Shown here piece after piece: positions 7,704-15,219 of a stretch of DNA of 58,871 bases. The notes beneath the pieces are model-generated. The model saw nothing but the letters and a program-made list of their open reading frames with translations, was not told the origin of the DNA and made no database searches. The translations under genes were made by a program, and so were the position numbers. Numbering within the stretch: position 1 is the stretch's first letter; each line of letters begins with the position of its first letter. The DNA is from an uncultured bacterium (GTDB taxonomy: Bacteria > Bacteroidota > Bacteroidia > Bacteroidales > Muribaculaceae), in assembly GCA_905214715.1 (NCBI GenBank), contig CAJMMT010000014.1, forward strand, positions 1 through 58,871, read 5' to 3'.

Positions 7704-7956
7704 AATTTTGATTCCGGTTATCTCGATTGTGTATGCCAACCCAGGTAAAATCATGATTATTCGGGATAATTAATGATTGGGACAGGCTCTAAGAGTGAAA
7801 TTGGTAATTATTACCGCAATAGTGGTATAGGTTTGGCGTGCGATCCGGCTAATTTTGCAATCATAATTCTATTGACTGTTAAGTGCCGGCTGCGAAGTCG
7901 GTGGTTTGGCCGAAAAGTTAACCGGAAAGTTAAAGGTTTGATTGTGAATAGACCGG
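7704..7956. other. Gene-free stretch after the aminopeptidase
   Basis: No convincing gene, RNA or strong terminator is visible in these bases. A short reading frame here has no recognisable features and runs into the MITE-like element. Confidence 0.4.
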
Positions 7957-7961
7957 AATCT

Positions 7962-8160
7962 TAGAGAATGTTTGGATTTAACTTCCATTCACGCGAAGAG
8001 GATTTTTTGAGATGTTTTCGCAAGTTGAGGAGGGCGCGGTGCGGGCACCGTAACCGACGAAATCTTGGCGTAAACAGCTAAAAAAGACCTTCGGAGGTAT
8101 GGAAAGAATTTCCAAGTCATCCCTCAATTGTAAATTCGTGTTAAATCCAAACATTTTCTT
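7962..8160. mobile_element. MITE-like element 1 with 20-bp inverted ends
   Basis: The ends are TAGAGAATGTTTGGATTTAA on the left and, read inward from the right, AAGAAAATGTTTGGATTTAA, which differ at only two or three positions. The 199-bp unit has no coding capacity. The flanks AATCT (left) and AATCC (right) could be a 5-bp target duplication with one mismatch. The interior holds a CGGTGC/GCACCG hairpin. Its ends and part of its interior (GGTGCGGG) resemble the second element at 49353-49540, which suggests one family mobilized in trans by an unseen transposase. Confidence 0.65.
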
Positions 8161-8243
8161 AATCCGTTTTGGAGGCAAGCGTGCTCCAGGAATAAAATTA
8201 ATGTTGTGAAAGCGAACCCATAAGGATTATGTGATCTCAGGAA

Positions 8244-8274
8244 CATCCCGCGTGTATCGTCAGCACGCGGGATG
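8244..8274 (+). terminator. Hairpin terminator before the hemerythrin-LuxR gene end
   Basis: An 11-bp perfect stem CATCCCGCGTG/CACGCGGGATG is followed on the plus strand by GATTTTTAT. It lies just past the stop of the minus-strand regulator gene, so it could also stop that transcript, although the T run favours the plus strand. Confidence 0.6.
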
Positions 8275-8279
8275 GATTT

Positions 8280-9218
8280 TTATATTTCTATAAGCCCGTG
8301 CAAAATAGCGAATATGGTCAGTCCGGCGGTAGAGTGTATTCCGGTTTTCGCTATTATGTTCTTGCGGTGGGTGGCGACCGTGTGGACCGACAGAAACAGC
8401 TCGTCGGCAATCTCTTTGTTCGACTTTCCCTTCGCTATGAGCCTTACGATCTCCTTTTCCCGCTCACCAAGAGCCGCTATCGAGGCCATGGGTGCCGTGT
8501 CATGTTCAGCATCCTCGTCGTTTCCTTTCGGCTCGCTTCTGCGTTGGCGTTCCAGAGCCTCCAGCGCAGGCATAAGAAGATGGTTCTCGACCTCGAAATG
8601 CGCCGAGAGGTCATGTTCCAGCGTAACTATGTCGAATAGTACCGCGCTCAGCAGCATGTTGGCCCCGTTTGTATAGTGGTATATTATAATGTCTTTAAGC
8701 TCCTGCAGTTTCTCGGTCACCGGCGTGTGGCCCGTCTTGAAATCTTCCGACGAGAAGCCGTCCGATACCTTGTCGGACAGCAGACGCTCTATGTGTGGAA
8801 ACAGCTCCTGGTTCTCCTGGTCGAGGTGAGCTTTGAGTTCAGCCGCATAATCATCGAAAAACCGTATCAGCAGAATCGACACGTCCTTGGTGTCGGCCGT
8901 GTTTATAGCCTCTATCAACCTCATTCTCAGTCTCGGCAGCGACACCTCCATGTAATAACTATGGCTTAGCCGCAGATATACCATCAGCGGTCCGAGCGCA
9001 ACCTTATATTGTTCATGCTCCCTGCCGCTGAGAAGGTTGCATACTGCCAGAAAAGTGTCGGCATCCACATTGTTCTCCTTGCACGTATCTCGTACAGACA
9101 TGTCGCCGAATCCGAAACCTATGCCGAATCGGCTTATGACGTTCAGCAGCATGTTGTTGTCCCGCAGCAGATCCCGCATTGTGTCGGCGGGGCGGTAAGA
9201 ACTGTGTCGGTCTATCAT
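8280..9218 (-). CDS. Hemerythrin-like domain fused to LuxR-type HTH regulator
   Basis: The 312-residue protein has three parts. Residues about 12-75 resemble the ScdA/RIC N-terminal domain (RFGIGFGFGDM, TCKENNVD, CNLL), but the paired cysteines of the usual FGIDYCCGG motif are absent. Residues about 80-225 form a hemerythrin-like four-helix bundle with likely iron ligands H86, H131, E135, H142, H202, H207, E211 and H213. Residues 248-310 are a LuxR/GerE helix-turn-helix (LGEREKEIVRLIAKGKSNKEIA). This suggests a cytosolic regulator whose di-iron site senses oxygen, NO or peroxide. Target genes are unknown; the divergent neighbour is a recombinase. Confidence 0.88.
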   Translation of the reverse strand: MIDRHSSYRPADTMRDLLRDNNMLLNVISRFGIGFGFGDMSVRDTCKENNVDADTFLAVCNLLSGREHEQYKVALGPLMVYLRLSHSYYMEVSLPRLRMRLIEAINTADTKDVSILLIRFFDDYAAELKAHLDQENQELFPHIERLLSDKVSDGFSSEDFKTGHTPVTEKLQELKDIIIYHYTNGANMLLSAVLFDIVTLEHDLSAHFEVENHLLMPALEALERQRRSEPKGNDEDAEHDTAPMASIAALGEREKEIVRLIAKGKSNKEIADELFLSVHTVATHRKNIIAKTGIHSTAGLTIFAILHGLIEI

Positions 9219-9295
9219 TTCAAGAGTCGCTTATCCGTTTTTCAAAAGGGGGAAAGAGGCGTCGGGGCAATCACTTGCGCCGCCTCGACGAGCGC

Positions 9296-9326
9296 CAAAA
9301 TTAACAAAACTTTCAAACCTCCGCAA
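9296..9326 (-). promoter_or_regulatory. Promoter of the hemerythrin-LuxR gene
   Basis: Minus-strand TTG (9326-9324), a 20-bp spacer and TAATTTTG (9303-9296) approximate the consensus. The leader would be about 70 nt. Confidence 0.5.
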
Positions 9327-9351
9327 TACCCGCGATAGGGTATCCGCTTAT

Positions 9352-10248
9352 ATGACATCCCCCTGCACAACTACTTCCGATATTACCCTCTATCTCCGCA
9401 ACCGCATAGTGGAGCTCCACACCCAGGGACACCACGGCACAGCCCGTAAATACGCCACCCTGTTGAGTAATCTCCGCGCTTATCTCGGCCGTCGCCCGTG
9501 GCCGCTCGGCAGCACATCGCGCCTGCTCATCCAGGCCTTTGCCGACTATCTGCTGTCGCGCGGCATAACCCGCAACACTCTATCGTCATACCTCAGGCCG
9601 TTGCGGGCATTGCTGCGGCGAGCCTGGCGAGACGATCTGCTTGTGTACGACAACCGCTGGTTTGCCGATGTATATACCGGTATAGACACCACATCCAAGC
9701 GGGCCATATCCGACAACGACCTGAAGGCGGTCTTCACTCTCGACCTCGCGGCCAGTCCTCGTCTCGCCCTGGCCCGCGATGCCTTGCGCTTCTCGTTCCA
9801 TGCCCGCGGCATGGCCTTTGTGGATCTGGCTCACCTCACTTCCGGCAACATTTCCGACGGACGGCTCGTTTACGCCCGCCACAAGACCGGACAGCTGCTT
9901 AATATAGCCATAGACCCGGTGATGAGGGCCATATTGCACCGTTATGCTGATACCGGAAGCCCCTATCTATTTCCGTTTCTTCGCGGGACTTCGGGCTACG
10001 AAAGCGCTTTACGCTGTTATAACTATCATCTGCGCCAGATAAGCCGTAAGGCGTTATGCAGCCGTACCATATCATCATACGCCATACGCCACACCTGGGC
10101 CACGCGCGCCATACGCATGCATGTGCCGGTCTCCGTTATCAGCGCCGGTATGGGGCACACCAGTGAACGCACTACGCGCATATATCTCGATACCATTTTC
10201 GATCCGCGTATAGACGAGGCCAACACTCTGGTGACCGATTTGGGGTGA
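9352..10248 (+). CDS. Tyrosine recombinase (site-specific integrase)
   Basis: A 298-residue tyrosine recombinase with an N-terminal SAM-like DNA-binding domain (about 8-95) and a C-terminal catalytic domain. The catalytic set is essentially complete: R152, K178, R246, H269 and nucleophile Y278. The first histidine of the HxxR box is replaced by Tyr243 (SYAIRHTWAT), a substitution I recall from Bacteroides invertase-type recombinases. Length and position, just before the head of a polysaccharide operon, resemble the recombinases that invert capsule promoters. A short inverted repeat, ATACCC/GGGTAT, lies at about 9326-9343. Classic invertible repeats around a promoter were not found. Confidence 0.9.
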   Translation: MTSPCTTTSDITLYLRNRIVELHTQGHHGTARKYATLLSNLRAYLGRRPWPLGSTSRLLIQAFADYLLSRGITRNTLSSYLRPLRALLRRAWRDDLLVYDNRWFADVYTGIDTTSKRAISDNDLKAVFTLDLAASPRLALARDALRFSFHARGMAFVDLAHLTSGNISDGRLVYARHKTGQLLNIAIDPVMRAILHRYADTGSPYLFPFLRGTSGYESALRCYNYHLRQISRKALCSRTISSYAIRHTWATRAIRMHVPVSVISAGMGHTSERTTRIYLDTIFDPRIDEANTLVTDLG

Positions 10249-10322
10249 ATCTGATTATTGGTGATCGGTAGTGCCGAATCACGAAAAAATACTCACATAG
10301 TCGTTTTTCCGCTATTTTTTAC

Positions 10323-10330
10323 TAAATTTG
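10323..10330 (+). promoter_or_regulatory. -7 promoter box at the head of the polysaccharide locus
   Basis: TAAATTTG matches TAnnTTTG. The -33 region is T-rich but has no exact TTTG. It would give a leader of about 180 nt before the recombinase-NusG fusion gene. Confidence 0.5.
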
Positions 10331-10334
10331 CAGA

Positions 10335-10514
10335 TTGAAATACCCTCTCCATAATGGGACGGGGATATCTTCCCGTCCGGTCGGCTCCACCTAACCGTGC
10401 TTGCAGACAACAACATACAATCACACTCACACCCCCGGAACAGCTGTTTTATAGCCCGTTGCGGGGGTCGGAAAGTATACGCGCCAAATCGGTTCCGGTC
10501 AAAAGTTTACAAAC
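10335..10514 (+). promoter_or_regulatory. Leader with two hairpins, possible antitermination target
   Basis: Two stems are visible: GGACGGG with CCCGTCC (about 10357-10379) and ACCCCCG with CGGGGGT (about 10431-10474). In Bacteroides, UpxY proteins act on the untranslated leader of their own capsule operon. This leader sits in the matching place before an UpxY-like domain gene, so it is the natural target to test. There is no T run after either hairpin. Confidence 0.4.
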
Positions 10515-12008
10515 TTGCAAGAAGTTGACAGTCAGGAAACAGGCCTGTTGGACCTGCTTGATTTTTTTCGTACCAGGGTAGGAGAGAAGACCCCCTCCTC
10601 GGCTGCCGGATACTCGAAGGCTCTCGCATGCTTCTCCACTTTCCAGGCTACGGTCGGGCAGCCCGAAGGCACCCTCACTCCCCGTTATCTTCGCGACTGG
10701 CTCGTAGGCATGTGCTGGCGGTCGCTATCGCCCAAGACGATACTTTCATATTTTACCCGGCTCTCCGCCCTCGCCTCAGATGCAGTCGAAGCCCGCTTGT
10801 TGCCACGGGACATAACTGCGGAATTTCGCAGACTCAAACCGATGGTGGTCGGTCTCGATCCATCTTCATGGCATAATGCGCTTACCGACAGCTCCCACAA
10901 CAGACTGCTCGGCCTTACCCGCACCCTTGAGCGTGCCGAAGGCGATACGCTGTTGTATGGCGATATCATACTCTTCTCACTGCTAAACAACGCGATGCCC
11001 CCGGCCGAAGTGGCACGGCTACGTGTGGAAGACCTCGGACGTTTCGGCGATGAAAGCCGGGAGATAGCCCGTCGCCACATATCGCCGGGACGCAGCTACA
11101 TATTTCCACTCGGTCAGTCGCGTATCACTCCGCGTCAGCTCGACAAGCATGTATCCGGCCACATAATCAAGCTTCTCGCCTCCCATGGCATAGCGCAATC
11201 TCCCGATCCGGCCGAGACCCTGCGCGCCTATTGGGCCTATGCCGCTCTGCGTAGCGGCATCACCGCCTCGGCTATCGTCGCTATACTTCGCGATACTCCT
11301 TCCTCACTCCCTGTGCTCACTCTCGGTGCGCCCGCACGGGACTTTTACGGGGAAGAAGATTGCAGGTTTGCAAACGAAGATGCGTATCTTGACCCGGAGC
11401 GGATAGCCGAACAGGTAGGCGACACGTTCATTGCCAATCCCCGTAACTGGTACGCCATGCGACTGCGCCCACGGGTGCGCTACGAGCAACTGTTGGCCCG
11501 TATTGACGCCGCCATCGGTGATTCGCCGGTACGTCCCGAGCTTTTCTACCCCTGCGATGAGATCGCCCGCCGCATAGGTAGCCGCATAGTCCACACCATG
11601 CGGCCCATGCTGCCTGGCATAGTCTTCTTTCGTACACGTGTAACCGATCTGCTTCCCCTCTTCCGAGAGATAGGCGACATAGCCTGGTGTTATACCCTCG
11701 GCGGCACCTACGCCCGCATTCCGCGCAGCTCCATGGCCACATTCCAGCAAGCCATAGGCCGCTTCACCCCCGACTACGAGATAGGGCCCGTAGGAACTCT
11801 CCCGCTTCACCCGGGCGACAGGATAGAAGTGCTCGGAGGCCCCTTCAGCGGCTACCACGGCGAGATAACCACCGTAACAGCCGACGGCCAACAAGCTTCT
11901 GAACCGGGAAACGCCCCGGCGACCATATACCGCATCCGTCTTTTCGGCGACGCCAACGACATAGAATGGTGCCTACGCGACCCGCGCCTCATCCGCCCGC
12001 TGGCGTAA
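10515..12008 (+). CDS. Fusion of a degenerate tyrosine recombinase and a NusG/UpxY-type antiterminator
   Basis: A single 497-residue frame joins two families. Residues about 12-275 follow the layout of a tyrosine recombinase (SAM-like domain, then catalytic core), but the catalytic residues are lost. The first Arg is replaced in NNAMPPAEVARL (161-163), the LGH box reads RDT (259-261), and no nucleophilic Tyr is present near 268-272. From W312 on it is a NusG N-terminal domain (NWYAMRLRPR; MRPMLPGIVFFR at 362-373; IPRSSM), followed by a KOW motif (HPGDRIEVLGGPFSG, 432-446). The C-terminal half resembles UpxY, which lets RNA polymerase read through capsule operons. It is the first gene of the locus. 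The dead recombinase may tether the factor to DNA. Confidence 0.85.
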   Translation: MQEVDSQETGLLDLLDFFRTRVGEKTPSSAAGYSKALACFSTFQATVGQPEGTLTPRYLRDWLVGMCWRSLSPKTILSYFTRLSALASDAVEARLLPRDITAEFRRLKPMVVGLDPSSWHNALTDSSHNRLLGLTRTLERAEGDTLLYGDIILFSLLNNAMPPAEVARLRVEDLGRFGDESREIARRHISPGRSYIFPLGQSRITPRQLDKHVSGHIIKLLASHGIAQSPDPAETLRAYWAYAALRSGITASAIVAILRDTPSSLPVLTLGAPARDFYGEEDCRFANEDAYLDPERIAEQVGDTFIANPRNWYAMRLRPRVRYEQLLARIDAAIGDSPVRPELFYPCDEIARRIGSRIVHTMRPMLPGIVFFRTRVTDLLPLFREIGDIAWCYTLGGTYARIPRSSMATFQQAIGRFTPDYEIGPVGTLPLHPGDRIEVLGGPFSGYHGEITTVTADGQQASEPGNAPATIYRIRLFGDANDIEWCLRDPRLIRPLA

Positions 12009-12078
12009 CACCCCTGTCAGCCTATAGGTAGAGGAGGGGCGCCATCTCCGAGGGCACCTCAACAGCGCATCCAATTCA

Positions 12079-13047
12079 TTGATAATAATAAAGTCAAATA
12101 TAACTGCCCAAGGAAGCCGATACCTCGGGGAGCATGATTTCAGTGCCGGTTTTCAAGTGCCTGTATATGAGGTAACGGAATTGAGCGCAATGAATCAATT
12201 GGTGGGTTACGCCAAATATTGCAACAATGAATACGGCAACGTCTACTATCGTGGAGTGAGCGACCTTTATCCGAATGTGATGCCCGCGTTGATGCGTGGA
12301 CGTACAGGAGGGGCTGCTGAAGATCTTGTGAAAGTGCTCAATGGCATCGGCACAGACCCGCGTATGTCTCAATCGCTTGCGCTGACACCGCAGATAGAGG
12401 CCAAGACCGAACGACAGAAAAAAGAAAACAAACGCATAAGGAAATATAACGGCTATATCGTGGAAGCGATGCTGCAGCATTACTCCGGCAGCACCCGTTT
12501 CCTTGATCTTGTTGACAACCACTGGATAGCCCTGTGGATGGGATTGCACAGATTCCGGATGCGCGGCGATAAATTAGGCTATTGCCGGTGCGAGCGCAGG
12601 ACTCTTGAACCTTCCGAAACGTTGAATGTCGTCTTGGATTCCGAAGGCGCGGTAAGATACAATCCCTATCTTTACATACTTATGGTAGCTCTGCCCTACA
12701 TGGCTCATGCAGGGAGAGGAGTAAGGGAGGGAAACGAATTTGTCGAGGTAGACTTGCGTAAGGCGTTGCCATCGGTCTATCTTAGACCCCATGCGCAGCA
12801 CGCTTTGGTGGCACGCAGAAGAGTGGCCGGTAACACTGAAAACAGTGCCGAATATTTCGACATGGCCGGTCAAGTGGTAGGCATAATCCGCATCCGTATA
12901 GACCGCGCAAGTGAATGGATAGGTAATGGTGGATTGATGACAGCCGAAAATCTGTTCCCATCACCGGCAGTCGATACCGGCTACAACACACTGTTGCGAA
13001 ACAGCCATCTCTTCGAGAACCAATTCCGCATCATCTGTTATTTCTGA
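12079..13047 (+). CDS. FRG domain-containing protein
   Basis: About 322 residues with an FRG domain, named for the F/Y-R-G motif seen here as VYYRGVSD (residues 55-62). A second conserved block, MLQHYSGSTRFLDLVDN, follows near residues 130-146. The function of FRG domains is not established. The start shown is a TTG; the first in-frame ATG (12190) would cut into the helix before the motif, so an upstream start is more likely. It follows the fusion gene by 70 bp on the same strand and so belongs to the head of the polysaccharide operon. No signal peptide or membrane span is visible. Confidence 0.75.
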   Translation: MIIIKSNITAQGSRYLGEHDFSAGFQVPVYEVTELSAMNQLVGYAKYCNNEYGNVYYRGVSDLYPNVMPALMRGRTGGAAEDLVKVLNGIGTDPRMSQSLALTPQIEAKTERQKKENKRIRKYNGYIVEAMLQHYSGSTRFLDLVDNHWIALWMGLHRFRMRGDKLGYCRCERRTLEPSETLNVVLDSEGAVRYNPYLYILMVALPYMAHAGRGVREGNEFVEVDLRKALPSVYLRPHAQHALVARRRVAGNTENSAEYFDMAGQVVGIIRIRIDRASEWIGNGGLMTAENLFPSPAVDTGYNTLLRNSHLFENQFRIICYF

Positions 13048-13174
13048 TTTGATAAGATTAGTCTGATGTAGCCTGTTGCAGTCTATAATTACATAACACT
13101 ATTTATCACAACTTATAATATTAAAAGAGACATAGGGAACATAGGGATTTGTAGCGCATTGCAACGAATAGAAT

Positions 13175-13513
13175 ATGCAGATCCTTATGGTTCCCCGTGT
13201 CATTCTTGTTACTAATTCTACTATGCAGAAAAGATATTTCACATACGCTAATATCATTAGGGTTCTCGCTCTTGATTCGGAGCATTTCGAGAAATCCTTG
13301 ATGATAGACATCAATACAGAGGATAATAGCATTCTCTCAATATTCGATGCTTCGCGGGAATTTGATGCTGATTTTATAAAAAGCTTTGCAAATCTGGTAT
13401 CGCAATCTACCTCTGGATTCCGCGAGACTGAATCGGAAAGTGTCTCAAGATTGACGGATAAGATAATTGAATCTGAGATGGTATTAAAAACAAATGTTAA
13501 TGATTTGAGCTGA
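13175..13513 (+). CDS. Hypothetical protein
   Basis: A 112-residue reading frame with no domain I recognise. The C-terminal half (FANLVSQSTSG to MVLKTNVND) is polar and likely helical; an internal start at 13223 (MQKRYFTY) would also be possible. It is co-oriented with the operon, with 127 bp before it and about 110 bp after it. Composition is AT-rich like the downstream sugar genes. In Bacteroides a small UpxZ-type inhibitor often follows UpxY, but I see no sequence resemblance, so I do not assign that role. Confidence 0.55.
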   Translation: MQILMVPRVILVTNSTMQKRYFTYANIIRVLALDSEHFEKSLMIDINTEDNSILSIFDASREFDADFIKSFANLVSQSTSGFRETESESVSRLTDKIIESEMVLKTNVNDLS

Positions 13514-13622
13514 TAAAATTATATTTTTCTAATTAAATCAATAAAAAGTGAAAACTCCGACTTCACGGCGGTTTTTAATCTGAAGATACTATTGACTGAT
13601 TACATCATTGCTGAACGGTAAA

Positions 13623-14123
13623 ATGGATTGTAATATATATTCGTTGGATAAAAAAAGAAACGGAAATATGCCTTCATTTCAGGTATATTTCAGAAAAGTT
13701 AAAACTTCAAAAGGGATTGTAAGACTTTTTTATAAGGTTCTTTTTCGACTTTCTAAAGAGAGATATAAAGTAGAGTTACCTCTAAGTGTTGATATTGGAG
13801 GAGGCTTATATATTGGTCATCCTTATTGTATTACAATTAATCCCAAAGCAAAATTAGGGCGTAATTGTAATATCCATAAAGGTGTTACCATTGGTCAAGA
13901 AAACAGAGGAGTAAGAAAAGGAGTACCGACGATTGGTGATTGTGTTTGGATAGGCGTTAATGCAACCATCGTAGGCAAAATCAATATCGGTAATGATGTA
14001 TTGATTGCTCCAAATTCATATGTCAATTGTGATGTTCCATCACATTCTATAGTATTTGGTAATCCTTGCATAATAAAACATAAAGAGAATGCAACAGAAG
14101 GTTATATAAACAATAAAGTTTGA
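13623..14123 (+). CDS. Serine-acetyltransferase-like hexapeptide acyltransferase
   Basis: A 166-residue left-handed beta-helix acyltransferase of the serine O-acetyltransferase subgroup often found in polysaccharide loci. Hexapeptide turns are visible in IGGGLYIGH, AKLGRNCNIHKGVTIG, IGDCVWIGVNATIVG and IGNDVLIAPNS; the His in NIHKGVTIG is the usual catalytic position. The ATG at 13623 was chosen over an upstream TTG. The protein lacks the helical N-terminal domain of true CysE, so an acetyl transfer to a sugar or amino-sugar is more likely than cysteine synthesis. Confidence 0.85.
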   Translation: MDCNIYSLDKKRNGNMPSFQVYFRKVKTSKGIVRLFYKVLFRLSKERYKVELPLSVDIGGGLYIGHPYCITINPKAKLGRNCNIHKGVTIGQENRGVRKGVPTIGDCVWIGVNATIVGKINIGNDVLIAPNSYVNCDVPSHSIVFGNPCIIKHKENATEGYINNKV

Positions 14124-14306
14124 AGAAGCTAATTTAAAAATGTAATCGAAATATCAGACAGAACCTTTATTTGTCTAAACTATCGGTATAGATATATTAA
14201 GCTTAAAAAAACTACGAGATTTTGATTAAACTCTTTTAATCAGTGATTTCTGTAATCATTGTCAATTGGCATATTATTTCCACTTGTTCGTTTCTATAAT
14301 TATATA

Positions 14307-15212
14307 ATGGATATGCTAAAAATTATAACGAAACTTCGCAATATTAGGTTGATAATTAGAAACAGAGTGCAGAGATATTTTAGTTGGTTACCGGATGCCG
14401 TGTATCTTAGAATATTATATTACGCGGAAACCGGAGAGCTTCTGCATCTTGAGAAGCCTCGGACATTTAATGAAAAACTTCAATGGCTGAAGCTTAATGA
14501 CCGGAAGAAGATACATACTGATATGGTTGACAAGTATGCAGTTAAAAATATTGTCGCCGGGAAAATCGGTAAAGAATATGTAATTCCGACCATAGGAGTG
14601 TGGGACCGTTTTGATGATATTCCTATAGGCTCGTTACCTGACAAGTTTGTAATCAAAACCACTCATGGCGGAGGTGGCAACGATGTTGAAGTTGTAAAGG
14701 ATAAACGAAAATGGGATATTGAAAAAGCAAAGAAACGTTTCACGGAAGCTCTGAAGCGTTCAATATGGAAAAACTACAGGGAATGGCCATATAAAGATAT
14801 TCCAAGAAAGATAATAATTGAGGAATATATTGAAGACAAGTCAGGTGATTTGATGGATTATAAGATATTCTGCTTTAATGGAACACCAAAATTTCTGAAA
14901 GTGGATTTCAATAGATTCATTAAACATCAGGCTAACTACTATGATCTTGAATGGACTATTCTGCCATTTGGAGAAGATATATGTCCTCCAGATTTCTCCC
15001 ACAGAATTAATAAGCCCAAAAATTTTGATTTAATGCTCAATCTTGCAGAAAAACTATCTGCCGGAACGAAATTTTTAAGAGTTGATCTTTATAATTCAAA
15101 TGGGAAAATATATTTCGGAGAGATGACATTCTACCCTGCGAGTGGAATGGGGACATTTTCTCCTAAAGAATGGGATTTGAAATTGGGAGAACTATTGGAA
15201 TTAAAGGATTGA
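14307..15212 (+). CDS. TupA-like ATP-grasp ligase, copy 1
   Basis: About 301 residues of the ATPgrasp_TupA family. Hallmarks are the N-terminal KPRTFNEKLQWLK block, the ATP-binding KFVIKTTHGGGGNDV segment (Gly-rich loop), EEYIEDKSGDLMDYKIFCFNG, and a C-terminal RVDLYNSNGKIYFGEMTF that supplies Mg2+ ligands. ATP-grasp enzymes activate a carboxylate and join it to an amine. The name-giving TupA is needed for teichuronopeptide, a glucuronate-glutamate polymer. The ATG at 14307 was preferred to an upstream TTG. A related copy lies at 24892. Confidence 0.87.
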   Translation: MDMLKIITKLRNIRLIIRNRVQRYFSWLPDAVYLRILYYAETGELLHLEKPRTFNEKLQWLKLNDRKKIHTDMVDKYAVKNIVAGKIGKEYVIPTIGVWDRFDDIPIGSLPDKFVIKTTHGGGGNDVEVVKDKRKWDIEKAKKRFTEALKRSIWKNYREWPYKDIPRKIIIEEYIEDKSGDLMDYKIFCFNGTPKFLKVDFNRFIKHQANYYDLEWTILPFGEDICPPDFSHRINKPKNFDLMLNLAEKLSAGTKFLRVDLYNSNGKIYFGEMTFYPASGMGTFSPKEWDLKLGELLELKD

Positions 15213-15219
15213 ACACGCT

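Noticed and set aside
7773..8178. Short frames in and before MITE-like element 1 (63 and 66 codons)
   Set aside because: One crosses the element border and neither shows a domain, signal peptide or codon bias; the inverted ends explain the region better.
9326..9343. Recombinase inverted-repeat site (ATACCC/GGGTAT)
   Set aside because: Six base pairs are too short for a recombination site and no second copy at a sensible distance was found; it may be only an operator or chance.
13175..13513. UpxZ-type inhibitor
   Set aside because: The position after an UpxY-like gene is suggestive, but the sequence shows no resemblance that I can see and an FRG gene lies in between.
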